The notes under the pieces were generated by a model. It was not told where the DNA came from and made no database searches. It was given only the letters and a program-made list of their open reading frames with translations. Made by a program: the position numbers and the translations under genes. This document shows positions 52,741-61,588 of a DNA stretch of 61,593 bases, one piece after another. How positions within the stretch are numbered: the stretch's first letter is position 1; each line of letters opens with the position of its first letter. This DNA comes from Hyphomicrobium sp. (lineage in GTDB: Bacteria; Pseudomonadota; Alphaproteobacteria; Rhizobiales; Hyphomicrobiaceae), in the NCBI GenBank assembly GCA_002928735.1, contig PERL01000018.1, positions 1-61,593 of the forward strand, read 5' to 3'.

Positions 52741-54254
52741 TGACCGCGCAACCGGCCCTCAAGGATTCCAACGTGACCCCGCTCGTCCAACCCGCAGCCG
52801 GCGCCGTCGCAGACGTCGCCCCCGAACTGTCCGGCATGCTGCGCGTCTTGACGTGCGGCTCCGTCGACGACGGAAAATCCACTCTCATCGGCCGCCTGCT
52901 CTGGGACGCCACCGATCTTTTCGACGACCAGCGCGCCACGCTTGAACGCGGCCGCAAGGTCGACGGCGGCAACCCCGATTTCTCTCTTCTGATGGACGGC
53001 CTGGTCGCCGAACGCGAACAGGGCATCACCATCGACATCGCCTGGCGCTACTTCGACACCAAGACGCGCCGCCTCGTCGTCATCGACAGCCCCGGCCACG
53101 AGCAGTATACGCGCAACATGGCATCGGGGGCCTCGCACGCCGACGTCGCCATCATGCTCATCGACGCCCGCCACGGCATCAAAACGCAGACCCGCCGCCA
53201 CGCCGCCATTCTCGACCTCGTCGGCCTCAAGCGCGTCATCCTCGCGGTCAATAAAATGGACCTCGTCGACTGGTCGGAAGCGAAGTTCCGCCAGATCGAA
53301 CATGACTTCCGCACCCTCATGTGGCGCTTCGGCTTCCGCGAGGCCGTCGCCATTCCGGTGGCCGCCGTCTCCGGCGACAATGTCGCCGAACGCTCCAAGC
53401 ACATGCCCTGGTACAAGGGCCCATCGCTTTTGGAACACCTCGAAGAAATCCCAAGCCGCGGCACCGAGCCCGTCGGCGCCTTCCGCATGCCCGTTCAAAC
53501 AGTTCTCCGCGACACCCGCGCCGATTTCCGCGGCCTAGCCGGCACCATCTCGTCGGGTACCATCCGCGTGGGCGACACGGTGCTGGATCCCGTCAGCCGC
53601 CGCACCGCGAAAGTGCAGCGCATCGCCACCATGGACCGCGATTATCAGGAAGCGGTCCAAGGCCAAGCCGTGGCCATTCAGCTCGATATCGATCTCGACG
53701 TCTCACGCGGCTCCGTTCTCGCCGCCCCCGAGGCCGCCCCAGTGGTCGCGCGCACATTGGAAGCCCGCTTCGTCTGGCTCTCCGAGACACCCTTCGACAA
53801 AAAGGGTAGCTACCTCGTCCGCACCGCCACCGATCTGGTCCCCGTGACGAACATCGAGATCAAGTCGCTACTCGATCTGGAGAGCCTCGCTGTCCATCCC
53901 GCCACCGCGTGCAAAGTCAATGACATCGCGATTGCGAATGTTGCCCTCGGCCGCGCCACCGCGATCGACCGCTTCGTCGAAGCCCAGGAAACGGGCTCCT
54001 TCATGCTCGTTGACGCCATCACCGGCGCTACGATCGCCGGCGGCACCGTCACGGCCGCAAGCCCCGACATTCAGCAGCAGGACAACGTATTCCTCCTGAC
54101 GCGCGCCATGCTCACGCGCGGTCTATGTTCGGACATTCCCAACACGCCGGAAGGCGAAGCCGAATTCCGCCGCCGCTCCAACGAAGTGGCGCTCCTCCTC
54201 CGCTCCGCCGGCGTCGCCGTCGAGGTTGAAAGCCTGCCGGACTATGTGATCTAA
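52740..54254 (+). CDS. cysN: Sulfate adenylyltransferase GTPase subunit
   Basis: The 504-residue GTPase drives APS synthesis by CysD. The G1 motif is GSVDDGKSTLIGRLLWD, the switch region EREQGITIDIAWRYFDT, G3 DSPGHEQYTRNM, and G4 NKMDLVDW. Translation-factor-like beta-barrels follow (TISSGTIRVGDTVLDPVSRR). Many Rhizobiales have a CysNC fusion of about 630 residues; here no CysC kinase domain follows, which agrees with direct reduction of APS by CysH. Confidence 0.96.
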   Translation: MTAQPALKDSNVTPLVQPAAGAVADVAPELSGMLRVLTCGSVDDGKSTLIGRLLWDATDLFDDQRATLERGRKVDGGNPDFSLLMDGLVAEREQGITIDIAWRYFDTKTRRLVVIDSPGHEQYTRNMASGASHADVAIMLIDARHGIKTQTRRHAAILDLVGLKRVILAVNKMDLVDWSEAKFRQIEHDFRTLMWRFGFREAVAIPVAAVSGDNVAERSKHMPWYKGPSLLEHLEEIPSRGTEPVGAFRMPVQTVLRDTRADFRGLAGTISSGTIRVGDTVLDPVSRRTAKVQRIATMDRDYQEAVQGQAVAIQLDIDLDVSRGSVLAAPEAAPVVARTLEARFVWLSETPFDKKGSYLVRTATDLVPVTNIEIKSLLDLESLAVHPATACKVNDIAIANVALGRATAIDRFVEAQETGSFMLVDAITGATIAGGTVTAASPDIQQQDNVFLLTRAMLTRGLCSDIPNTPEGEAEFRRRSNEVALLLRSAGVAVEVESLPDYVI

Positions 54255-54312
54255 CACTCCTGAATTTGTCCGCTGAGATCGCGGAACGCTAAGGGCCGCG
54301 AGCGTATAACTC

Positions 54313-55059
54313 ATGACAGAAGACATCCTGTTTTATATCCTCGTCGGCTTCATCGCCCAGATGGTCGACGGCGCCATCGGTATGGCCTACGGCGTCATGT
54401 CGACCTCCGTGTTGCTGAGCTTTGGCGTCCCGCCGGCAACAGCGAGTGCGTGCGTTCATGCTGCTGAGACGTTCACCACCGGCGCCTCCGGGATGGCGCA
54501 CTGGAAACTTGGCAACGTCGACAGGCGACTCATCTGGCGCCTCGCCGTGCCCGGTGCGATTGGCGGCGCGGTCGGCGCCTACGTCCTGACCAACATCCCC
54601 GGTGAGGCCATCAAACCCTTCATCAGCGGCTATCTTCTGCTGATCGGCATTTTCATCATCTATAAGGCCGTGCACCGAAAGCATTCGTTCGTGGACGAGC
54701 CCCCCAACAACGTGGCCCCACTCGGATTAGCAGGCGGATTCGTCGACGCCATCGGCGGCGGCGGCTGGGGCCCGATTGTCACCTCCACTTTGCTGGGACA
54801 AGGCAATCACCCGCGCTACACCATCGGCTCCGTCAGCATGGCGGAATTCTTCGTCACGCTGACAATCTCGGCGACCTTCATCCTCACCATCGGCCTCGAG
54901 TTGTGGCCGACGATCCTGGGCCTCGTGATCGGCGGCATCATTGCCGCCCCCTTCGCCGCCCTGGCTGCCAAACACCTACCGCCCAAAATCTTGATGATCA
55001 TCGTCGGCATCGTCATCATGCTGTTGAGCTTGCGCACGATTATTACGTCCCTAGGCTGA
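54313..55059 (+). CDS. TauE/SafE sulfite exporter family protein, first copy
   Basis: The 248-residue membrane protein has eight or so hydrophobic helices, with the family features QMVDGAIGMAYGVMSTSVLL near the start and LAGGFVDAIGGGGWGPIVTS in the middle. The family exports sulfite, sulfoacetate or related anions. It lies 58 bp after cysN and is probably in the cys transcript, so export of excess sulfite is the likely job. The next gene is a second, more distant member. Confidence 0.9.
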   Translation: MTEDILFYILVGFIAQMVDGAIGMAYGVMSTSVLLSFGVPPATASACVHAAETFTTGASGMAHWKLGNVDRRLIWRLAVPGAIGGAVGAYVLTNIPGEAIKPFISGYLLLIGIFIIYKAVHRKHSFVDEPPNNVAPLGLAGGFVDAIGGGGWGPIVTSTLLGQGNHPRYTIGSVSMAEFFVTLTISATFILTIGLELWPTILGLVIGGIIAAPFAALAAKHLPPKILMIIVGIVIMLLSLRTIITSLG

Positions 55060-55071
55060 GCACACGAGCGC

Positions 55072-55872
55072 ATGGACGTTCTGATCGCCAATTCGCTCGG
55101 CCTGATCCTCGGTGGCGGTTTCGTCATCGGGTTCCTGATCGGCATCACGGGCGTCGGCGCGGGCTCGCTCACCACCCCGCTCCTCATCTCCGGCGTCGGC
55201 GTCTCCCCCGCGATTGCCGTGGGCACCGATCTCCTCTTCGCCGCCATCACAAAAGCCAGCGCCGCCTGGCGCCACCAGCGCTTGTCCAACGTCGATTGGC
55301 CGATCCTCGGCTGGCTCGCCGCCGGCAGCCTGCCCGGTGCCGCCACCGTCCTCCTCTGGCTCTACATTGTTGAACCTAACACCGAACTCGTGGCCTGGTA
55401 TGTCAAACGAGGCCTTGCCCTCACCCTGATCGTCAGTGCCGCCGCGATCATCCTCTTCCCCGTCCTCAAACGCTGGCAACCCCAGGGCTTTGATGACCCC
55501 ATCACCGAAACGCCCGTTCGCCGTCTGCCCACGCTAGTTTTTGGACTGATACTGGGCGCCGCGGTCGCCCTCACGTCCGTGGGCGCGGGCGCCATCGGCG
55601 TCGCAGCCCTCACCGGCCTTTACCCTTACATGCTGGCCCGCCGCGTTGTCGGCACCGACATCGTTCACGCCGTCCCGCTGACGTTCGTCGCCGGCCTCGG
55701 CCACGCCGGCATGGGTCACATCGACGTCACACTGTTGATTGCCCTCCTCTGCGGCTCAATCCCGGGCATCCTGATCGGCTCGCGCCTCACCGGCAAATTG
55801 CCTGACTGGACGCTCCGCATCGGCCTCGCAGCCGTTCTGCTCTTCGCCGCCTACACGCTCCTCACCCGTTAA
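55072..55872 (+). CDS. TauE/SafE sulfite exporter family protein, second copy
   Basis: The 266-residue membrane protein carries LGGGFVIGFLIGITGVGAGS in the first repeat and GAAVALTSVGAGAIGVAALT in the second, the family's paired signatures. It is 12 bp downstream of the other TauE gene. Identity between the two is low by eye, so they are not a recent duplication. They may form distinct exporters for sulfite and another sulfur anion. Confidence 0.9.
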   Translation: MDVLIANSLGLILGGGFVIGFLIGITGVGAGSLTTPLLISGVGVSPAIAVGTDLLFAAITKASAAWRHQRLSNVDWPILGWLAAGSLPGAATVLLWLYIVEPNTELVAWYVKRGLALTLIVSAAAIILFPVLKRWQPQGFDDPITETPVRRLPTLVFGLILGAAVALTSVGAGAIGVAALTGLYPYMLARRVVGTDIVHAVPLTFVAGLGHAGMGHIDVTLLIALLCGSIPGILIGSRLTGKLPDWTLRIGLAAVLLFAAYTLLTR

Positions 55873-55938
55873 AGGCCCCAACCTTGCGACCGGCCGTCGC
55901 CGGGCCTACACTCCGCCTCGCGAATGGAGACGGGTGCC

Positions 55939-56298
55939 ATGATTGAATATTCGAATCTTGTGGAAGTCGGCGCCACATCGCATGCGTTCGATGCTGGCGA
56001 AAAAATCTTCAAGCAGGACGACCCCGCAACCCATCTCTATATCGTGCGCACCGGCCGCATCCAGATCGTCACCTACGGCACGGTCCTGGAGAATGTCGGC
56101 CCCGGCGGCGTCTTCGGCGAAATGGCGCTGATCGATCAGGCCCCGCGCAGCGCCGCCGCTATCGCCATGGAGCCCACCGAAGTCCTCGAATTGAGCCGCG
56201 CCCAGTTTCTGGCTCTCGTGCAGGAAACGCCCGAGTTCGCGCTCCACATCATGGCCACCCTCGCCAACCGCATCCGCAAAATGAACGCGAGTTTGTAG
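55939..56298 (+). CDS. Stand-alone cyclic nucleotide-binding domain protein
   Basis: The ATG at 55939 with GGAG upstream is preferred over one five codons earlier. The 119-residue protein is a single CRP-type sensor domain: HAFDAGEKIFKQDDPATHLY, IVRTGRIQIVTYGTVLENVG and the phosphate-binding cassette GGVFGEMALIDQAPRSAAAI. The Arg-Ser pair of the cassette is present, so cyclic nucleotide binding is plausible. No DNA-binding or effector domain is fused. Its partner is unknown; it follows the TauE genes by 66 bp. Confidence 0.88.
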   Translation: MIEYSNLVEVGATSHAFDAGEKIFKQDDPATHLYIVRTGRIQIVTYGTVLENVGPGGVFGEMALIDQAPRSAAAIAMEPTEVLELSRAQFLALVQETPEFALHIMATLANRIRKMNASL

Positions 56299-56345
56299 CG
56301 CGCAACCCAATCCCGGAACGTCATCACGACGCGAACCTGCTCCAC

Positions 56346-56503
56346 CGTCATCCTCGAACGAGGGAGCGCAGCGACCGCTGTTCGGGGATCCAGCGCAAGA
56401 ACTGTCGAAGACACTGACAACAAGTGTGTGCGGCTGCGGCGCTGAGCTTAGCGCTGGATCCCCGGCCGGCACGCGCCTGTGGCGCGCTTGGCCGAGGATG
56501 ACG
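56346..56503. repeat. Long palindromic intergenic repeat, copy B
   Basis: The 158-bp element begins CGTCATCCTCG and ends CGAGGATGACG, its inverse. Inside, GGATCCAGCGC on the left mirrors GCGCTGGATCC on the right. The right half, read backwards, matches the 57-bp element at 50778. The whole could form a large cruciform. It lies between the cNMP-binding gene and the cysI stop and might end transcription from both sides. Confidence 0.8.
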
Positions 56504-56551
56504 CGAGGGGAATTCGGGGTCAGACCCCTGCTTTGACCCCATTCGCCCAAT

Positions 56552-58279
56552 TCAAACCTTCGCCAGCACCACGTTCTCGTGGAAATTATTCCCCGCCGTC
56601 GTCGCGGCCACGATCCCGACCCGCACGACGAAGTTGCCGAAGTGCTCAGCCGCAGTCCGCTCTTTTGCATACCGCTTGATGATCGGCTCCAAGAGCGCCA
56701 GGATCTGCTCCCGGTTCACATCCTGCGCATAGATCTTCGACAGGCGCGTCCCATCGAACGCCGCGCCTAGGTACAAATTATAAAGCCCCGGCGCCCGCCC
56801 CACGAACCCGATCTCCGCCAGATACGGTCGCGCGCACCCATTAGGGCACCCGGTCATGCGGATGACGATATCCTCCTCACGCAAGCCCGCCTTATCCAGA
56901 ATGTCTTCCAGATCCGTAACGAGACCCGGCAGGAAACGCTCGCTCTCGGCGAGTGCCAGCGCACACGTCGGCAGCGCCACGCACGCCATCGCATTGCGCC
57001 TGAGGCCCGACGACGTCCCGATCGTCACGCCATACTTCTCAAGCAGCGCCTCGATCTTCGGCTTCATCTTCGCCGTCACATTGGCGATGACGAGGTTCTG
57101 GTTCGAGGTCACGACGAAATCGACGCCACCGCCTTGCGCGATCTCCCGCAGAGCGGTCCGCATCTTCACCGTGGCGGTATCCTTCACGCGCCCGTTCTCG
57201 ACATAAAGCGTCAGATGCCACTTCTTATCCGCCGGCTTTCCATCGAGCGTCTGCCGCCATCCGATCGGATCGCCCGTAGATGTGAACGCGTAAGGCCGCG
57301 GCGCACCGAGCTTGAACCCGCACCGCTTCTCCACCTCCGCCCGGAACGCGTCGATCCCGACCCGCTCCACCGTGTACTTGAGCCGCGCATTTTTGCGCAC
57401 CGCCCGGTTGCCCCAGTCGCGCTGAACCGTGACGACCTTCTCACCCACATCGATGGCCTGATCCGGCGTGCAGAAGCCCATCATGTCGGCCGTGCGCGGA
57501 AACGTATCCGTCTCCCCGTGGGTCATGCCCATGCCGCCGCCGACCGTCACGTTCCAGCCCACGACCTCGCCCTTCTCGACGATGGCGATGTAGCCCAAGC
57601 AATGCGCAAAAATATCGACGTCGTTATCCGGCGGCACCGCGATCACGGTCTTGAACTTGCGCGGCAGATAGAGCGGCCCATAGATCGGCTCGCTTTCCGG
57701 CGTCGCAGGCGACGTATCGATCACCTTCTGATCGTCCAGCCAGATCTCGTGATAGGCGCCCGTGCGCGGCAACAAATGATCGCTGAATGCGATCGCAAGC
57801 TTTTCAGCTTCCTTGTGAACCTTCGACAAAAACGGATGCGACGCCGACATCACGTTGCGGTTCACGTCTCCGCAAGCCGCAATCGTGTCGATGCACGCCG
57901 CGTTGATAGCCTGCATCGTCCGCTTCAGGTTTGACTTAATCACACCGTGATACTGAAACGTCGCCCGCGTCGTCAGCCGCAGCGTGCCGTTCGCATACGT
58001 GCCGGCGATGTCGTCGAGCTTCAGCCACTGTTCCGGCGTCACCACCCCGCCCGGCAGCCGCAGCCGGATCATGAACGAAAACGCCTTTTCCAGCTTCTTC
58101 TTCGTCCGCTCCGCGCGCACGTCCCGGTCGTCCTGCATGTAGGACCCGTGGAACTTCAACAGCATCGTATCGTCTTCGTCGATCGCCCCGGTCTCGACAT
58201 GCGTCAGACCTTCCGCGATCCCGCCGCGCAACAAGCGGCTCTTCTCTTTGACGATCTCGTTCTTGGCGCGTTCGGTCAT
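56552..58279 (-). CDS. cysI: Assimilatory sulfite reductase hemoprotein subunit
   Basis: The 575-residue protein reduces sulfite to sulfide by six electrons using siroheme and a [4Fe-4S] cluster. Cluster ligands are Cys433 and Cys439 (ACVALPTCALAL) and Cys478 and Cys482 (TGCPNGCARP). The N-terminal part shows LLKFHGSYMQDDRD and LRLTTRATFQYHGV, typical of CysI rather than nitrite reductase. It is downstream of cysJ on the same strand with a REP-like palindrome in the 103-bp gap. Confidence 0.95.
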   Translation of the reverse strand: MTERAKNEIVKEKSRLLRGGIAEGLTHVETGAIDEDDTMLLKFHGSYMQDDRDVRAERTKKKLEKAFSFMIRLRLPGGVVTPEQWLKLDDIAGTYANGTLRLTTRATFQYHGVIKSNLKRTMQAINAACIDTIAACGDVNRNVMSASHPFLSKVHKEAEKLAIAFSDHLLPRTGAYHEIWLDDQKVIDTSPATPESEPIYGPLYLPRKFKTVIAVPPDNDVDIFAHCLGYIAIVEKGEVVGWNVTVGGGMGMTHGETDTFPRTADMMGFCTPDQAIDVGEKVVTVQRDWGNRAVRKNARLKYTVERVGIDAFRAEVEKRCGFKLGAPRPYAFTSTGDPIGWRQTLDGKPADKKWHLTLYVENGRVKDTATVKMRTALREIAQGGGVDFVVTSNQNLVIANVTAKMKPKIEALLEKYGVTIGTSSGLRRNAMACVALPTCALALAESERFLPGLVTDLEDILDKAGLREEDIVIRMTGCPNGCARPYLAEIGFVGRAPGLYNLYLGAAFDGTRLSKIYAQDVNREQILALLEPIIKRYAKERTAAEHFGNFVVRVGIVAATTAGNNFHENVVLAKV

Positions 58280-58302
58280 TGCTCTCTCCGGAATCTCTTC
58301 CC

Positions 58303-58341
58303 CCTCTCCCCGCGCGCGGGGAGAGGGTCAGGGTGAGGGGC
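58303..58341. repeat. REP-like palindrome between cysJ and cysI
   Basis: A perfect 26-bp palindrome built from the half-site CCCTCTCCCCGCG (58303-58328) continues into TCAGGGTGAGGGG. This is the CCCTCACCCTGACCCTCTCC type of dispersed intergenic repeat known from many alpha- and gammaproteobacteria. On the transcript it forms a very stable hairpin 24 bp before cysI and may protect or attenuate the message. Confidence 0.8.
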
Positions 58342-58382
58342 AGCCGCTTGTTCAGCGCGTCGCCACACCTACTCCTGCAATC

Positions 58383-60170
58383 TCAATATACATCCCGCTG
58401 ATAGCGCCCGGCCTTGGTCAGCTCCTTCAGCTTCGCCCGGCCCGCCTCTTCGTCGCCCTTCAGCGGCTCGGCGAGGATTTTGACAAGCGTGTTGTCCACG
58501 TCCTTCGCCATGCCCTTTTCATCTCCGCAAACGTAAAGATGCGCGCCCTCGTCGAGCCACGCCAGGATGTCCTGGCGTTGCTCCCACAGTCGATGCTGCA
58601 CGTAGATCTTCTCCGGCTGATCGCGCGAGAACGCCACGTCGATCTTCGTCAGCGCGCCCGACGCCAGATGTTCCTGCCATTCCAGCTGATAGAGGAAGTC
58701 GTTTGTATAATTGCGCTCGCCGAAGAACAACCAGCTCTTGCCGGAAGCCCCCGTCTCAACGCGCTCCTCAATGAACCCGCGATAGGGCGCAACCCCCGTT
58801 CCCGCACCAATCATGATGATCGGCCGGTTGCCGTCGGCAGGCAGGGCGTAATGCCGGTTCGGCTTAACGTAGATGCGAACCTTGTCGCCCACCTTGCGCC
58901 GGTCGGCGAAATATGTCGACGCCACGCCGCCACGCTTGCGCCCGTGGCTCTCCCAGCGCACCGCGCCGACGAGCAGATGCGCCTCACCCGGATGCGCCTT
59001 GATGCTGGACGCCACCGAATAAAGCCGTCCCGGCAACGGCCGCAAAAGCCCGAGCAGCTGCTCCGCCGTCAGCTTCTCCGGATACGTCGCCAGCAGATCG
59101 ACCAACTGCCGGTCGGCCGAAAACTTTGCCAGCGCCTCGGCGTCCGTGAGCGTCGCGACATCCTTACGGCCCGTGAGCTTCGCGTAAGCATCCACCGTCG
59201 CCCGCGACAGCGTCGTGATGTCGTAACCCTTCGCGATCTTCAAGACGAGCGAGGCATCACCGTCGAGCCCGACAGCGCGCGCAACTTCGGCCGCCAACGC
59301 CGGATCATTCTCCGGCAACACGCCGATTGCAGCACCGGGTTCATAAGTGAACCCATCTGCCTCGACCGCCAATTCGACGTGATAAGTCTCCCGCGTCGAC
59401 CCAGAACCGTTGAGATTCACAAGCGCCGACACTTCCGCTTCCGCCGGATCTTCCGCGGTGTAAAGCGGCTCGGCCGGCTCATCGTCGGCGGCAACACCCT
59501 TGAAATCGACATGCACCACCGTCGCCGAAGGCGCTTCGACAGCGGGAGAAAACTTCTCCAACATCTGATCCGTCCACGCCGCCGCCTGCTTGGCGAAATC
59601 CAGATCGAGATCGATGCGATCGTGAATGCGCGTTGCGCCGAGTTCAGTCAAACGCGCGTCGATCTTCTTGCCCGTCTCGCAGAAATTCACATATGCCGTG
59701 TCGCCCAGCGCCAGCACCGCATACTTCACACCATCGAGACGCGGCGCGGCATCGCTCATCAGATCCTTATAGAAGTCGACGGCGCGTTGCGGGGGATCAC
59801 CCTCGCCCCAGGTCGAGATGTAAACTGCAAGGTTCTTCGACTTGGCCAGCGCCGCCACGTCGATGTCGCCCATATCGACGACCTTGGCATCACAGTTGAG
59901 TTTCCCGGCGAGCTTCTTTGCCTTGTAAGCGAGCGCTTCGGCATTGCCGCTCTCGCTGCCGTACAAGATCGTCAGCGGCACACGCGGGCGCTGCGCCACC
60001 GCCTGCACGGCAGCCGCCGCCCCCGCACCACCTTGCGCCGCATCCAGACCAGCCAGAAATCCGGAGAGCCAACTGCGCTGCAACGGCGTCGAGCGCTGCA
60101 CGAGTTGATTGAGAAACGCCAAGTCTTCAGCGCTGAAAGGCGCGTTCTTAGGCAAGGGAGGCAGGGCCAC
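58383..60170 (-). CDS. cysJ: Assimilatory sulfite reductase flavoprotein subunit
   Basis: The 595-residue diflavin reductase passes electrons from NADPH to CysI. The N-terminal flavodoxin domain has ILYGSESGNAEALAYKAKKL and YISTWGEGDPP; the FAD domain has RLYSVASSIKAHPGEAHLLV; the NADPH domain has MIGAGTGVAPYRGFIEERVE, CGDEKGMAKDVD and the C-terminal QRDVY with the FAD-stacking tyrosine. Ala/Gly-rich residues 45-60 link a short helical start to the flavodoxin. The start lies 14 bp after the SUMT stop. Confidence 0.95.
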   Translation of the reverse strand: MALPPLPKNAPFSAEDLAFLNQLVQRSTPLQRSWLSGFLAGLDAAQGGAGAAAAVQAVAQRPRVPLTILYGSESGNAEALAYKAKKLAGKLNCDAKVVDMGDIDVAALAKSKNLAVYISTWGEGDPPQRAVDFYKDLMSDAAPRLDGVKYAVLALGDTAYVNFCETGKKIDARLTELGATRIHDRIDLDLDFAKQAAAWTDQMLEKFSPAVEAPSATVVHVDFKGVAADDEPAEPLYTAEDPAEAEVSALVNLNGSGSTRETYHVELAVEADGFTYEPGAAIGVLPENDPALAAEVARAVGLDGDASLVLKIAKGYDITTLSRATVDAYAKLTGRKDVATLTDAEALAKFSADRQLVDLLATYPEKLTAEQLLGLLRPLPGRLYSVASSIKAHPGEAHLLVGAVRWESHGRKRGGVASTYFADRRKVGDKVRIYVKPNRHYALPADGNRPIIMIGAGTGVAPYRGFIEERVETGASGKSWLFFGERNYTNDFLYQLEWQEHLASGALTKIDVAFSRDQPEKIYVQHRLWEQRQDILAWLDEGAHLYVCGDEKGMAKDVDNTLVKILAEPLKGDEEAGRAKLKELTKAGRYQRDVY

Positions 60171-60184
60171 GAGATCTCTCTCCT

Positions 60185-61024
60185 TTAGAGGGCGTCGGGG
60201 GCGGACGGCGCATGCGCGGCCTCACCCACACGGTCGGACGGCGCGCGGTACACGTGCACCTTGTCCGGAATGGTTAGGTTGGCATCGCCCCATGCGAGCC
60301 CACCGAAGATGATGGCCGGCCCGGTGATAGCGAATGCGGCGATGGCGTCGATGAGATCGCTGAGCGTCGTGGCCACTGCGATTTCGTTTGCGCGCGTGCC
60401 GTTCTCAACCACCACGATCGGCAACGACGGCGGCGCCCCCGCAGCGATCAGCTTCTGGCGCAATGTGCGCGCAGTGCGCACGCCCATGTAAATCGCGAAC
60501 GCCTGTCCCGGTGCCGCCAGCGCCGTCCAGTCGAGATCGATATCGCCGTCCGCCGTTGCGCCCGTCACCAGCGAAAACTGGCGCACGCTTTCGCGCAACG
60601 TCAGCGGCAGCGCAATGCTGGCCGCGCACGCATGCGCCGCCGTGATCCCAGGCACGATTTCGATGTCGATGCCGGCAGCCCGCACCGCCGCGATCTCTTC
60701 CGCAGCGCGCCCGAACACGAAGCCGTCGCCGCCCTTGAGCCGCGCCACGACGTGTCCCTTGAGCGCCTCGCGCACCAGAATGCGGTTAATCTCAGCCTGC
60801 GATGTGGATGGCCCACCGGCTTCCTTGCCGACGGAGATAATCACGGCATCCGCCCGCGCATGCCCCAGCACGCCCTCGCCCACTAAGCGGTCCACGACGA
60901 GCACGTCGGCCGCAGCGATCCGCTGCACGGCCCGCACGGTCAGGAGATCCGGATCGCCCGGACCGCAACCGATCAATTGAACACGGCCCGGCGCTGGTGC
61001 GCCCGCCGCATGCGAACCCGTCAT
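60185..61024 (-). CDS. cobA: Uroporphyrinogen-III C-methyltransferase (SUMT)
   Basis: The enzyme adds methyl groups at C2 and C7 to make precorrin-2 for siroheme, the CysI cofactor. The start at 61024 has GGAGAGG upstream; the frame is open about 40 codons further. The 279-residue length fits. Motifs are VQLIGCGPGDPDLLTVRAVQ, VARLKGGDGFVFGRAAEE and IVPGITAAHACAASIALPLT. The CysG-type oxidase/chelatase domain is not fused, so that step is encoded elsewhere. It leads the cobA-cysJ-cysI operon. Confidence 0.94.
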   Translation of the reverse strand: MTGSHAAGAPAPGRVQLIGCGPGDPDLLTVRAVQRIAAADVLVVDRLVGEGVLGHARADAVIISVGKEAGGPSTSQAEINRILVREALKGHVVARLKGGDGFVFGRAAEEIAAVRAAGIDIEIVPGITAAHACAASIALPLTLRESVRQFSLVTGATADGDIDLDWTALAAPGQAFAIYMGVRTARTLRQKLIAAGAPPSLPIVVVENGTRANEIAVATTLSDLIDAIAAFAITGPAIIFGGLAWGDANLTIPDKVHVYRAPSDRVGEAAHAPSAPDAL

Positions 61025-61588
61025 GCGAACCTCTCCGAGGCGATGTTTACGGCAGGCGCTGCCGCTTGGACGCCCTCTACTGAAGGTGTGTCCTGCGACG
61101 GTCCCTGCCAGAAATCCAGCCTGAATTAACGGCCACGGCCGCGCCAACCCGCGCGCCGCATCATTGCAACCAAGATGAAAGAAGATAACACAGCAAAATC
61201 ATGCTTCAAGTGAAAAGATTTTGACCACGAATAGAGCATTATATTTCGTCTATAGGCCTAATTTGGGTTCGTTTTTGCGAATAGCTCGCGCATTCTGCCA
61301 GCCCATCCGCCCGCAGCCTGCCCTCCCGTGCGCACCTCATTTGACCCCAAGCAAAGCTTGCCTTATCGCCAGCTAAAGTTTTGTTAGATCACACGCTTTC
61401 GTGACCCCAAGTGACTTGATGGAGGTGCGGCAATCGTGTTCTTAGAACCAATCGAGATTGGCGCGAAGCCGATTTCCCGAATGACCCGGGCGGGAGACCT
61501 GGATCAGGAAGGAAGGCCCTCGGGAGGGGCTTTCGAACGCAAGACCAAAAAACGAAAAGTGGAAACGCTGTCTTTGGAGGACACCATT
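61025..61588. other. Divergent non-coding region upstream of SUMT and a gene leaving the window
   Basis: No gene is seen in 564 bp. The half nearest SUMT is AT-rich (about 61155-61260) and probably holds the cys promoter. Two copies of TGACCCCAAG lie 60 bp apart at 61342 and 61402. From about 61440 a purine-rich stretch with an AAGGCCCTC / GAGGGGCTT hairpin (one mismatch) leads into the next start, as expected of a structured leader. Confidence 0.55.
61342..61411. repeat. Two direct copies of TGACCCCAAG, 60 bp apart
   Basis: Identical 10-bp words at 61342-61351 and 61402-61411 are separated by 60 bp start to start, roughly six helical turns. They lie upstream of the plus-strand gene that starts at 61589 and may be binding sites for one regulator. 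Confidence 0.5.

Noticed and set aside
58248-60188. 646-codon open frame on the plus strand opposite cysJ
   Set aside because: Arginine- and histidine-rich low-complexity product, exactly antisense to a clear cysJ; a GC-rich shadow frame.
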